From Spironucleus salmonicida (Eukaryota; Fornicata; Diplomonadida; Hexamitidae): a stretch of DNA of 64,000 nucleotides. This document shows, piece after piece, positions 54,648 through 64,000 of the stretch. How positions within the stretch are numbered: the first letter of the stretch is position 1; every line of letters begins with the position of its first letter. The notes under the pieces were generated by a model. That model did not search any database. It saw only the letters and a list, made by a program, of their open reading frames with translations, and was not told the DNA's origin. The position numbers were made by a program, and so were the translations under genes. The stretch covers positions 736,001-800,000 of the forward strand of contig CM035319.1 in the NCBI GenBank assembly GCA_000497125.2. Direction: 5' to 3'.

Positions 54648-55037
54648 TTTGAAAAATTAGAAATCGCATAACTTTATGAAATCGTTCTAGTTAAGCCTTT
54701 TCTTCTGGGCCATAGTATTTCATAATAACTTACAGTTAGTAAAAGTCCATAGATTAACATATTATTATCATTAGGAAATCTTTTGTGTTGTATTTAAAAA
54801 TCACTTCCATTATTGTAATATATCACTATATAAATAACATATATAAATTTGTAAAATTTTGCTGCAGTACCCAAATCTGCATTAGCCTCAAAATTGAATG
54901 ACTAAATACTACTTTTTCTTCACCCCAAATCACAAGTTCAGGATCTGCTTTAACCGTTCGATTTCAGCCCCTTCAAAAATAGACATTATTATATTACTAT
55001 ATACAATATCTAAAATAGTCACTCCACTAATTTTTTT
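54648..55037. other. spacer with a possible frameshifted small gene
   Basis: On the minus strand an ATG after AGTAATATAATA starts MSIFEGAEIERLKQIL, which stops at TGA. A different frame then reads ADPELVIWGEEKVVFSHSIL. One frameshift would join them into about 55 residues. Otherwise AT-rich promoter sequence of the phosphatase. Confidence 0.3.
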
Positions 55038-56510
55038 TCACTTCACATCCTTCCAGCCCACTATATCACCCCACTCCCGGTTCCCTTCCTAATTTTCCTT
55101 TCCTTTAACGAAAAATCCACCAATTTTTGCCGCACGATTTACGAACTCAGGAATCTGCACTCCGCAAAGTTCCAAGCTCAGCTGGTTCGTAAAATCGTGG
55201 CAATTGTACTGCAAAAGCTGGTACTCATCTCCCTTCCACTATTGCGTTTTTCGAGCGAAAATTGCATATAATTATTATATATTAAAAACAGTATGTCCAA
55301 GGAACAAGTTTTTGTAGAATTTTACACCGTTAAATTCACGCCGCGGCTTCTACACGTAAACCCCTGTCTCGTTAGGGTAATTATGCCCCCCAAAAGCGAT
55401 TTCCAGATCGCATACTTGAAGCCCTGAGTGAAAAATCCCCACTCCTAAAATGGAAGGAATTTTGCTTTTAATCAAATGATATACATTTAAATATACAGGA
55501 AAAGGAGGGGAACTTTTTACTTCGTAAAGCGGCAGCAACGAACGCAAAATTTGAGGTGCCAACTTGCCAGAAACAGCATAATATTTGACCAAAAACGACT
55601 TGTAATTTTAGGAGTGGAAATCGTATTTAGAATTGGAATTTTTTAACTCATTTTTGCTCAAATTTGGTAAAATTTGCATCTTCAGGGCCGCCGAAAGGAG
55701 CCGTTTTCTGCAGTTTTGGACTGGCGCGGAGGCCGCGAATTCCGGGCCCCAAAGCGCCCCAAAAGGCGCGATTTTGAGCGCCAAAACGCGCACCGAATTG
55801 ACGTAAATCGCTAGAATTCGCAGCTGCCGCGCACGGCCCAAAACGGCCAAAAACGGCCTCCGGAGGCCAATTTCTGAGCGAAAAATTTCGACTTTTTTGG
55901 CCAAAAATTCTTTTTTTGGAGCGAAAAAAACAAAATTTTGGAGCGAAAAAAATCGCTCCGCGGATCGAATTAGGAGTGGAATATTATTATTATTATATTC
56001 AAAATAGCAATTAATATGATTTATCTGACTGAAAAAACTGCTCGGCTCAGCGGCCTGAAATACGTTCTTTAGGTCGATTCCGAGGCCGCAGACGTCTCTG
56101 GGGTCGCTGAGGAGCACTACGCTGTGCCGTACGAGTTTTTTCGTTTTCGGCTTCAGGCGCGCGAAGAGCCTGTGCTGGTTGGCCGGGAACTGCGAGATTT
56201 GCGCGTCGGAGACGTAGCCCAGTCGCACGTCGTACAGGAAGAACTTCGTGAAAAACTGCGAAAACGTGATGAAGAACGGCGAGTTCGAGGAGCTCGTTAG
56301 GAAGATGGACAGGACGTGGTCAGGTTCCTCGGTGGATGCGAAGACGCCGTGCAGGTGCTGGTTGAACGCCGCGAGCGTCGGGATCACGCCTGTAAACTGA
56401 ACTGGGTAGTTGTGGCAATCTTGCGTTAGTATTGCGGTCTGGTTAATGATCGGGACCGGCTGGCTATTCAGGGGCTGCAGCAGGAACTGCTGAAAACTAA
56501 CTTATTTCAT
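55038..56510 (-). CDS. PPPDE (DeSI-type) cysteine peptidase, fused to or following an unknown domain
   Basis: The C-terminal about 210 residues match the PPPDE/desumoylating-isopeptidase fold: VYLNVYHLI, GVGIFHSGLQV (catalytic His), EIAFGGHNYPNETGVYV, YQLLQYNCHDFTNQL (catalytic Cys) and IPEFVNRAAKIGGFF. In the same frame, without any TGA, 270-odd upstream codons start MKQVSFQQFLLQPLNS and include VVLLSDPRDVCGLGIDLKNV. Between them lies an AT-box with CACTCC (55968-56005) and a GGAGCGA hairpin, so these could be two genes with the first stop lost. A separate start for the peptidase could be ATG 55679. Confidence 0.75.
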
Positions 56511-56657
56511 TTTGATTTAAAATTGAAAAAGAGATGCTATATGGTATAATAATAGTAGTTTAGTAGATTTTTGGAGAGAGTGGTGGTATTAAAATTATAC
56601 TAATATTATATGATAATCAATAATAAGTTTGAATTTCCGCTTCTTTCCACTACTTTA

Positions 56658-57344
56658 ATGAACAAGCTTAAATCTCTTTTTGAACATTAAAAATACATAG
56701 AAATTATAGATATCGTTACGCCAGTCTTAGAAAATACATCAAAACTTACCCCGTCTGACCATTTAGACTATCTGCTTTACTACGGAATCTCCCTAATTGA
56801 GTACTCCTTCACCTACCAAGTCGAATTTAACAACTATCAGACCCAGATAGCGGACTACAACTACCTGGTCAAAAACAGCCAGGCTGACCCCGTGGCCTTC
56901 AAAGACATCCCGCAGCCCATTTCCTACGTGAACCGCTCCTACGCGGCCCTAAGCGCGGCCCTGTCTCTGATCTTGCACTACTTCCCAGACAACCTGAACT
57001 ACCTGTTCATCACCAGGATCCACCTCATCCGCGCGGCCCATCTGCAAAACGCTACCTCCTTCCCGTCCCTCATCGACTCCTTCATCGACTTCATCGCGGA
57101 GTGCGATAGCCAGAAGTTCGAGTTCAACCGCTTCGCCGACTGCTTGAAGGAGATGCTCGAGTTTTAGATCAGCGACGCGCAGGCGAAGATGATAAAGCAG
57201 GAGCTGTACTGGTACTACAGTGAGATGATGTGCAGCGAGATGAAGAAAATGAGGTGGTACGGCGCCTTTTGCAAATTCAACAGCACCGGGCAGAAGGTCG
57301 AGGAGTACAGACAGCAGATATGCGAGTTTTAACATCAGGAGTGA
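56658..57344 (+). CDS. TPR-like protein, 228 aa
   Basis: Helical repeat protein (LFEHQKYIEIIDIVTPVLEN, SDHLDYLLYYGISLIEYSFT, SLIDSFIDFIAECDSQKF) somewhat like the SHNi-TPR histone chaperones, but that is a weak comparison. The first about 50 codons are AT-rich with TAA; the rest is strongly GC-rich. One TAA and one TAG at the 3' end (CEFQHQE) are read as Gln. The ATG follows TTTCCACTACTTTA. Confidence 0.65.
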
Positions 57345-57462
57345 GGGTATTTTGGATAGCACACGGGCTGGCCGACGTGGCGCCCTTGGTGCCGAGCTTC
57401 AGGGCCGCTCGAGGGAAACTTATTTTGTGGTATATTATATTCCGCCCTGGAGGCAGAGCAGA
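57345..57462. promoter_or_regulatory. promoter of the Tudor-like gene
   Basis: GTGGTATATTATATTCCGCC lies 34-15 bases before the ATG at 57463. It is an AT-box standing out in GC-rich DNA, which makes the element easy to see. Confidence 0.55.
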
Positions 57463-57852
57463 ATGGCTTAGGTCCAGAGGTCCCAGCTCATGGCCATCCG
57501 CGACCCCACCTCCAAGAAGCTAGGCTACATCCCGGCGACCGTTACTGACTTCGACGCCACGGGCATCACCCTGCAGTACCAGGACAAGCACTCGAAGTTC
57601 CAGCTCATCACTGTCAGGCCGGAGGAGGCCTACGCGTTCCACCGCCCGTCGGAGCAGATAGGCCAGGGGACGGTGGTGTACGCACCCTGGTATGACAGCT
57701 CGGCCAAGGTGTTCTGCTACCCACTGTACGAGGCCACTACGCTGGCGCGCTTCGAGCCGTCGCAGCCATCCAGCTTGCTGCGGGTAAAGTTTAAGGGAGA
57801 GCGGTCTGACACGTTCGTGGACGCAAAGTGGGTGCTGGTTGCACCGCAGTGA
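57463..57852 (+). CDS. Tudor/SGF29-like domain protein, 129 aa
   Basis: A small beta-barrel protein. The segment AIRDPTSKKLGYIPATVTDF and VVYAPWYDSSAKVFCYPLYE with a terminal VKFKGERSDTFVDAKWVLV resemble tandem Tudor/Agenet-type readers. The identification is by pattern only. The third codon is TAG (MAQV), read as Gln. Confidence 0.5.
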
Positions 57853-57857
57853 GGCTA

Positions 57858-58154
57858 TCATTCACTTTCGAGGGGCTCTGCGCCCTGCCTCAGTTGGGCG
57901 TTCTCCGCTTCTAGCTCGGATACGCGCTGCCTCAGAATATCCAATTCCACCTGCAGCCCCTGGTCAGCAATTATCAGGGAGGTCTCCAGCTGCCGCCTGT
58001 CCTGCTGCGACCTGGCGAGAGATGCGCTAAGCGAGGATATCTGCTCCTGCTGCTGCGCCACGTGGTGCACTGCCTCATACTTCGGCTCCCCGAGCGTTGC
58101 GCCGTATAGGCCTTCCAGGTGCTTGAGATGCGACAGGACCTCCGCTGGGTTCAT
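57858..58154 (-). CDS. coiled-coil protein, 98 aa
   Basis: MNPAEVLSHLKHLEGLYGAT, then a continuous coiled coil (EQISSLSASLARSQQDRRQL; LDILRQRVSELEAENAQLRQ). The ATG follows GATATCTTTCACTCCAAGCA, an exact TTTCACTCC element. Convergent with the Tudor-like gene, five bases between stops. Confidence 0.7.
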   Translation of the reverse strand: MNPAEVLSHLKHLEGLYGATLGEPKYEAVHHVAQQQEQISSLSASLARSQQDRRQLETSLIIADQGLQVELDILRQRVSELEAENAQLRQGAEPLESE

Positions 58155-58192
58155 TTTGCTTGGAGTGAAAGATATCAAATATGCCGTAACTA

Positions 58193-58504
58193 TCACTCGG
58201 CATGCTCGTCGGTGAGCCCGTGGTATCCGGTCTGTGGCCAGTCCACGAGGGATACTACCGCAATCTTGCCGCTGGCGTCCTCCTGTACGTTGATGTCGAT
58301 GCGGATGCGCCGCACTGGGGTCCGGATGCCGTGCGCCCAGACGTAGCGGTTGACGTCCTCCGAAAGCACCACGTCCCGGATGCCCACCTTGGCGGTATCG
58401 GCGCAGATAGTCCGGATGATGTGGATGGCCGTGGGGCAGCGAGTCTTGAAGGGCCGGCCCTTGGTGAGCTTCGCCAGGTTCAGCGTCTTGAGGAAGTGCA
58501 CCAT
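58193..58504 (-). CDS. RPL31: 60S ribosomal protein eL31
   Basis: 103 residues, near the usual length of about 110-125. Family segments are LTKGRPFKTRCPTAIHIIRT, then KVGIRDVVLSEDVNRYVWAH and GIRTPVRRIRIDINV. The usual basic N-terminal tail is short (MVHFLKTLNLAK). Stop TGA lies 38 bp from the next gene's start. Confidence 0.85.
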   Translation of the reverse strand: MVHFLKTLNLAKLTKGRPFKTRCPTAIHIIRTICADTAKVGIRDVVLSEDVNRYVWAHGIRTPVRRIRIDINVQEDASGKIAVVSLVDWPQTGYHGLTDEHAE

Positions 58505-58886
58505 GAGGTGGTGTGGTGGCGCGAATTGAATTTGAATTCACAGGACGCACTTTGAATTTCAATTCAATTTTGCGCTGGAAGGGGACAGGACCCTAAAGGG
58601 AGGCGATTGCTGGCGGTCTCAGATGGCGGGCAGTGGGGTAGCTGGGCCCGGCCCGGCCATTGGACCCCTCTGGCGGAAGTAGAGGGCAGGGTATGCGGAC
58701 AGGAGGCCCCGCGAAGCCCGCTGGGCCTACGCGCTGGGGCAGCCTTGCAGGAGCCGAGCCGGGAAGTACTGCGCAGCCGAGGTCGGCACCTGCCGCTCCC
58801 CTGCGGTCCGCGCGAAGGGGCCGTCTCCCGTGCCCGCTATATGGTACGTATTCTACGACACCGCCCGCGGCCTCACCCTTCCCCGA
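58505..58886. other. GC-rich stretch without a clear gene
   Basis: Begins with an AT-rich imperfect palindrome around 58527-58570 (GAATTGAATTTGAATTC / GAATTTCAATTCAATTT). Then about 230 bp at about 70% GC with no convincing protein. A structured non-coding RNA is possible but unsupported. Confidence 0.4.
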
Positions 58887-59285
58887 ATGAGGCAGAACCC
58901 CAGGATGCCGAGATCCTACATCGCCCGCCGTCTGGTGAAGGACCTGGCATATTTCCGCGCGTTCCAGTCGGTCCTGGAGCAGGAAGGCTACACCGCCAAC
59001 TCCCCGCAGGTGGCCTGCTTAATCTACGAGTGGATCCGGCAGAGCGGCGAGCTGTGCCTGAACGACAGGTTCATGGCCAGAGTGGCCGACCAGTTCAATG
59101 ACATGAAGAACAAGCGGGGCAAGAACGCACTGCACGATCTGGACAACGATACCAACATGTCCAACACGGCGGCGGCCCAGTACTACATGAAAACGTTCAG
59201 CAACCACTACGGGTCGATGGCGGACAACAGGGAGCGCTACATGTGTGACACCTACGACTGGTTCGTCTCCAGGCAGTCCAAGTGA
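58887..59285 (+). CDS. hypothetical protein, 132 aa
   Basis: Starts MRQNPRMPRSYIARRLVKDL; helical with an aromatic-rich end (AQYYMKTFSNHYGSM, YMCDTYDWFVSRQSK). An alternative ATG at 58830 sits on the likely AT-box (GCTATATGGTACG). No TAR codons in frame and no family recognised. Confidence 0.6.
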   Translation: MRQNPRMPRSYIARRLVKDLAYFRAFQSVLEQEGYTANSPQVACLIYEWIRQSGELCLNDRFMARVADQFNDMKNKRGKNALHDLDNDTNMSNTAAAQYYMKTFSNHYGSMADNRERYMCDTYDWFVSRQSK

Positions 59286-59312
59286 GGTCTCTCGCCCACG
59301 AATGCCAAAAAG

Positions 59313-59386
59313 TAGCTGCAGTGAGGATTGAACTCACGACCCCTAGCTTATGAGACTAATGCTCTAACCGACTGAGCTATGCAGCC
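59313..59386 (-). tRNA. tRNA-Met (CAT), elongator type
   Basis: 74-base cloverleaf: acceptor GGCTGCA pairs with TGCAGCT (first pair G-T) and the discriminator is A. The D arm is GCTC-AGTCGGTTA-GAGC, the anticodon loop CTCATAA (anticodon CAT) and the T arm GTGAG-TTCAATC-CTCAC. The acceptor and T loop are not of initiator type, so it is the elongator. No intron; CCA not encoded. Confidence 0.92.
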
Positions 59387-59428
59387 ACGTGACCAGACCC
59401 CGGGGAACGATCCCGCAGGAGGCCCGAA

Positions 59429-59620
59429 ATGCCGCCCTCTATCCCGGAGTTCCTTAGAGGCGTTGCCGCCCCCGGCTGCCCGGCGGAGATACCGGTTGCC
59501 CCGGCCTCTGGCATCACATAGGGCTCGTATGAGGATTATATCCTCAGGATGAACGCCCTTGAGCAGGACGTGATGGCGAGGTACCGTGCCGACATAGACC
59601 GCCTCTTGGCCCCGAAGTGA
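59429..59620 (+). CDS. hypothetical protein, 63 aa
   Basis: MPPSIPEFLRGVAAPGCPAE, then a helical end (DYILRMNALEQDVMARYRAD, IDRLLAPK). One TAG is read as Gln. GC-rich codons and a proper TGA support it; family unknown. Confidence 0.5.
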
Positions 59621-59786
59621 GTTGGTATTCGCCTTCATTTTGGCTGCGCGACGGCTGCTGCAGCTAAATCGCAGGGTGTAGCCATGCGCTTCGGGCTTGC
59701 CTCACGGGCGAATGCACCCAGACGAGGGCGCAGCGTTCCGCGAACGGCACCTGCGCATCTGACTATAAATAAACCGCGTAAACCGA

Positions 59787-61049
59787 TCATACCTGCTGCT
59801 GAATATCGTCGCCATGCAGCTGTCCATCATCTTAGCCCATCCCTTCAATATGGCAGAAGCATCGCTCCACATCGGCCATTGCTTCTACCTCGTCCTAGAT
59901 CTCCTAGCAGATTTGGTGCGCGACGTCAACCGTCATATTGTCATCCACTCCGACGATGAACTCCACTGTCCTCAGCCCCCCTTGGGCGTACACTAGTACG
60001 CGCTTGATGCTCCCGATTAAGGTACTGGAGATACACGTTGACAGCACCCTTTGCACATAGCATGTGCAGTCCTCGGGCAGGAGCGTCTACCCCGCCAAGC
60101 TTTTCATCATTTCAACCCCATTCTTCGTCCAGTTCCCGAAAATAAATAGGCAGAGGCCGGCACTCACGGCTGGGTCGCAATACCGCCAATTCCCCCCGAG
60201 CTGGGTGAGCCATACACCGAACAGCGATATCGAGTTGGTGAGCACGTCGTTGCGATGATCGTCCCTGTACGCGCAGAGAGCATCGTTTGGAGACGTAGAC
60301 TTTCGTGCCGTGAGCAGGCAGAACAGAAATAGAGCTAGTTTGAGTAAAATTGTGAAAAGCATTATGGCAATTGGTGCGGCAGAAAAGTCAATTGCCGGAG
60401 CACGGTTGTTCCATACGTCCAGAATAACTTTAATTGACTCCTGAAACAAGAGCAGCGCCAGGACGGACATGATGCAGGAGAATGCCAGCACGCCCAGGCT
60501 CTCGTAGCGGGTCGAGTACAAAATTTTAGTATGGCGGTTCGAGTGGACGAACTGTTGGTAGGCTCCCCGCTATATCCCCTTTCGGGCCATTTTCAGAGCG
60601 ATGAACAGCACTAGGCCCGATAGGATGTCCAGGGCGGAGTCCACCATCGAGGCCATCACAGACATTGAGCGCGACAGAGCAAGCGCCACCATCTTAAGCA
60701 GCAGCAGGCAGATATTACTCCCAAACGACGCGTTAATCAAAATTCTCGCCATGTCGCACGTCCTGGGGGCTTCCTAAAATGAGTGTGGCCCGAACTGCGC
60801 ACCGATCAGCTGCTTGTATCCGCAGTCGCTGCCTGGACACTTAGCCGCACCCTTCTTGAGCTTTTTGTGCATGTAGCTCCGCTCTTCCTCGCTCAGGCCC
60901 GCCGTTCTGGACGGCAGCTCCTTGCAGTACGCTAGCAGGCTCTCGTCCCCGAGGCACCTGCATCCGCTGCCGAGCTCACACGTGGTGGGAACCTGCAGCG
61001 ACTCGCGCGGTGCCAGGCCGCTGAACTGCGCAGGAAGCCCGAGCAGCAT
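59787..61049 (-). CDS. CDF-family cation (Zn/Mn-type) efflux transporter
   Basis: 420 residues. A cytoplasmic N terminus with a Cys cluster (GSGCRCLGDE; KCPGSDCGYK) precedes six hydrophobic helices. The paired metal-site motifs are MVDSALDILSGLVLF and DDHRNDVLTNSISLFG. The C-terminal cytoplasmic domain reads RTVEFIVGVDDNMTVDVAHQ and CFCHIEGMG, as in CDF/SLC30 proteins. Three or more TAG codons join the pieces. Start at ATG 61049, preceded by TATACACCCGGTCGCCCACT; an internal ATG at 60752 would drop the N-terminal Cys region. Confidence 0.88.
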
Positions 61050-61240
61050 TTTAGAGTGGGCGACCGGGTGTATACAATGCTAAGTAGCACCTTGCATGGC
61101 GCTATTGGCGGAATCGCTGGACATCTATTTCCTCACTCCTGGCCGCCACCGCACGTGCAGATTAGGCTGACGGGCAGACCATGGTGCCTGCGCTTAGCGC
61201 GTACCGGGCATGCTCCGTCTAGCACACCGCACCGCCCACC

Positions 61241-62557
61241 TCACTGCTGCAGCCTCACCGCCGCCGCCTCCATCACAAAAACCGCCAGCACCGCCAGCGA
61301 AACTGCTACCGCGACAATGCGAGTTTCGTCGAGCCCCATCGCCTCCTGACCCCGAAAATCTACCGCGCTGTGCACCACCACAGGGGGCGAGAACGACGTC
61401 CGATGGCTGCCAATGAGCGCGGGCTGGTGCCTGATAACGCTACCAGGCGCAAAAGGGGACGTGCGGTTCGTGGCAGAGCTGTTATTCTGAAGGCACGCTA
61501 CGCGTTAGAACGTAAACTCGGCGACAGAGGTCTAGCAGATCAGCCTACTGGCAGGGCCTGCGCTGCGCTGCAAGCTTTACTGGGCGCGGGTAGGCGTGCT
61601 GCCGGAGTACCTAGCGCGGCATCGCGCCGAGGCACCTGGGAGGAACACAGGGCGCACCACACGACCGGGGGCGTACCTGCCCTCTTCTCGGAGGACGCTC
61701 CCGTCTTTGTCCAAACCGCGCAATAAGGTCAGCGCATCGCACACTGCTGGCCCTAGCAGCAGGCCAGGCCGAGGCTTCTGGAACTAAATCATAATGGACG
61801 CCACTCCGGGCATCGCTGCCGCCGCGCGCGAGTCGCCAGGCTGGGCGGTCATGAGAATGGGTGAGGCGTGCACGTTCACTGCGGCAAGCAGACCCGCACC
61901 TGTCCTCGTTAGGTCGCCAGCGGCCTAGAGGAAGTCCGCAGAGGCGGAGCCAAGGCCAGTTATCGCATCCAGGCACTGGCTGCTAGCGGCGGCAGACAAG
62001 GTTACCGGCGTGGACGCCTATTTCCAGCGAGAGGAGTCCGTCAGCTACCAGTCCAGAGCTGGTCCGAGCCGCAAGGTTCGGTCTCGGGCAAGCTGCGCGC
62101 GGAAGTCGCGCATCTGCTCTAGAGTCTAGGGCGGGGAGCCGGCAGGGCAGCTCGGGGGATTCTCCTTCCAGCCGGCGGTTGTGCCGACGAGGGTTGTCTG
62201 GACCGCGGCCGGCTGCTTCCCAACTGGCATGGTCTACGCTACGGTAGAACGCCGCGCCATTGCCGTAAACACCGCGCTGCCGCTGCAGAGAGAATTCCGG
62301 CGCAGCAGCAGGTCCGAGAAATGGCGAACCTCCGCCAGCAGGGATTCTACATCGGCGCCGGCCAGGTACCTGCGGGCTGCTGTTGGCACAGTCTCGGTGG
62401 ATGCCGAGCAGTTAGGCGCGGGGGCGGATCGGTTGTCTAGCGGCACGGTAGGCTAGGACTGCGGCACTCCTCCACTCAGCTGCGCGCCCGCCTTGGGGCA
62501 GACCGCCGCCTCAAAGAGCAAGGCCAGCATTATTCTGCGGGCGAGAGTTGTGCCCAT
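61241..62557 (-). CDS. secreted/type I membrane protein, 438 aa
   Basis: Signal peptide (TTLARRIMLALLFEAAVCPK), a long Ala/Ser/Arg/Gln ectodomain without recognisable repeats, and a C-terminal transmembrane helix (IVAVAVSLAVLAVFVM) with a tail of about ten residues. Multiple TAG/TAA=Gln. The upstream AT-box CAGTATATATGGCACCCAGG supports an independent start, even though the frame is open without a TGA back through the phosphatase duplicate upstream. No family recognised. Confidence 0.6.
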
Positions 62558-63976
62558 CAGTTATTGTGCCTGGGTGCCATATATACTGTTGTAGCCTGCG
62601 GGTAGTTTCTTGAGTATATAGGGTATGCCCATATAATTACTAAATGTGGGAGTATCCGCAGATTCTAGTCTCGAGTATTCTTGCGCTAAAGTATATATTT
62701 GAGCTTCTCTAGTTTCTTCGACTGCGGCGTGGGAATTTACGTATGTCCGGAATCGGCCCCTGCTGCACCCTGTGTTCGCTGAGGAGCGCGACTGGGCCAG
62801 ATTACATGCCTCCCTGCAGAAGCCCGCCGGCCGGGAGCGCCCACCTGCCCTTAAGGGTTGCCGTTCGCTGACGTCCCCGTCTCTGCAGCGGAGGTAGGGA
62901 CGTCCGCCGTGCAGAAAATAGTAAAGTATCCCTTCACCGGCCGAGCGGGCTGTAACACAGGTCAACTCTGCGCTGCCCGTCGTCTGGTATGCGCTCAGCA
63001 GGCTCGTGAACTCATCGAGGCGGCAGAAGGTCTGGGCCGCGCAGTGCAGCGTCGTGACCGGCGCCCCGAGGTACCGCACGCGCACCAGGTCCTGCTGGTG
63101 CAGCTCGATCTGGACGTCCGCCGCGAAGCCGGGCTGGCCGCAGTCCCAGCTGCCGTTGGTGAGCACGGCCATCAGGGGTGCGAGAGTCGTGTCGTGGGCC
63201 GTGACGAGGTGGAGCTTGCGGCTGTCCGCGGTCAGCTTGTGGATGATGTCCGCGAACACGGGCCCCACGTTCATCTTGACGACCTTCGTGGCGTTGGTCT
63301 GGTCCGCGCTGCAGAACCACTGCTTCCAGTACATGTCGTTCGCGGCTTCGATTTTCTAGTAGGTGCTATTTGTTACTATGGCAGGCAAAGGATCCCCGCG
63401 CCCCGTTATGGCACGCAGCGCATCCCAAATGCGATTCCAGTCAAAGTTAGGAGTCTTAAGAGCAGCATTGACCTGATCAAGCTCCGCCTTCAGGGGGAAC
63501 AGCGAGGCGTGCGTGACGTAGTTGGCCTCCTGGAACGCCGCCTGCCACGGGCACGGGTACGGCGGGTGGTAGCCGTCCGCGAGGCTCTCCGCGGTGTCCA
63601 CGCGGAACTGGGCGGTGCCCGGGAAGAGGACCGCGAGCTGGCCCAGCAGGGACGCGCGCGTGCGGCTGGTGTTCGTGGACCGCAGCCCCACCTCCGCGGG
63701 GTCGAAGCGCGCGGAGACGAAGCCCGAGTCCACGTAGTCCCGCTTCAGCCGCCGGGCCAGCGCCTGGTGCTGCCGGAAGCCGTTGCGGACCAGCTCGCCA
63801 GGGGGGCAAGGGGCCGGCGTGGAGGTGTTGAGGATGATCCGCTGGGCGTCGTACGCGATCTGCTCCGGCAGGTCGCACTGCCACGCGGGGACGATCGCGG
63901 TGATCATGACCCCTTTCTTCCTTTTGCCGCGAACTGTCGGGTGCTGAGCTTTCGGCTGAGCTGGCTGGAGCGCCAT
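62558..63976 (-). pseudogene. histidine phosphatase duplicate lacking its catalytic RHG motif
   Basis: Begins MALQPAQPKAQHPTVRGKRK, then joins the copy-1 sequence at VMITAIVPAWQCDLPEQ. Relative to copy 1, 48 codons are missing in frame: the membrane anchor and the nucleophile motif RHGARTS. The HD motif (TAHDTTLAPL) remains. After YQTTG the sequence departs from copy 1 and no TGA occurs before 61241, so the frame runs on into the next gene. It is probably catalytically dead; it could still be expressed as a soluble protein. Confidence 0.75.
62979..63895 (-). repeat. direct repeat, copy 2 (phosphatase body)
   Basis: Matches 53470-54386. The 5' junction relative to the gene lies at GACGATCG, where copy 1 has GACGATATCG and a second GATCG 140 bp further on, consistent with deletion between short repeats. 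Confidence 0.93.
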
Positions 63977-64000
63977 TTACAGTCGAGCGGGAAGCGGATA

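Noticed and set aside
58607-59101. Plus-strand 164-codon frame in GC-rich DNA
   Set aside because: Gly/Arg/Pro-rich and overlaps, in another frame, the better-formed gene at 58887-59285.

Overview
The window reads as nuclear DNA of a protist in which TAA and TAG encode glutamine and only TGA stops translation. Three biotin-ligase copies need an in-frame TAG to reach their C-terminal domain. PP2C, RPF2, SNAP, PAP2, methyltransferase, CDF and ARM-repeat proteins also become full length only with TAR=Gln. All genes called here except one weak candidate are intronless, intergenic spacers are short, and start codons sit just downstream of an AT box and a TCACTCC-like element. Together these point to a hexamitid diplomonad (Hexamita/Spironucleus/Trepomonas type). 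A ciliate or oxymonad shares the code and cannot be strictly excluded from sequence alone.

Layout. 1-7219: an inverted repeat (arms of at least 1.8 kb) carrying a divergent eL20 / biotin ligase pair. Its spacer holds a propeller-like protein, V-ATPase subunit e and a PP2C phosphatase. 7.2-9.5 kb is AT-rich and nearly gene-free. 9.5-20.5 kb is mostly minus-strand: ARM-repeat and TPR proteins, small proteins (two with matching MG-x-Q N termini), a third eL20/ligase copy, PAP2 phosphatase, SNAP and the ribosome-biogenesis factor RPF2. 20.8-37.5 kb is a near-perfect palindrome with 7.7-kb arms and a 1.26-kb AT-rich loop. Each arm carries an LZTFL1-like gene, three small genes, a MATE-like transporter, a PP2C-like phosphatase, a decayed reading frame and a short Myb/SANT gene. 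37.6-53 kb is AT-rich with GC-rich islands: a large surface-type protein and its frameshifted pseudogene paralogue, a cluster of tail-anchored proteins, a METTL21-like methyltransferase and small membrane proteins. 53.4-64 kb is mostly GC-rich: a membrane-anchored histidine acid phosphatase and its internally deleted duplicate, a PPPDE-type isopeptidase, TPR-like and Tudor-like proteins, eL31, tRNA-Met(CAT), a CDF metal transporter and a secreted/type I membrane protein.

Two themes run through the window. First, inverted and direct segmental duplications end inside genes, leaving one intact and one truncated copy at each junction. Second, base composition is strongly mosaic, switching between about 65% GC and about 30% GC even inside single genes. 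One eL20 copy shares a GC-rich body with its sisters but keeps an AT-rich last seven codons, which suggests homogenisation by gene conversion. Most assignments rest on motif recognition by eye; no database search was possible.
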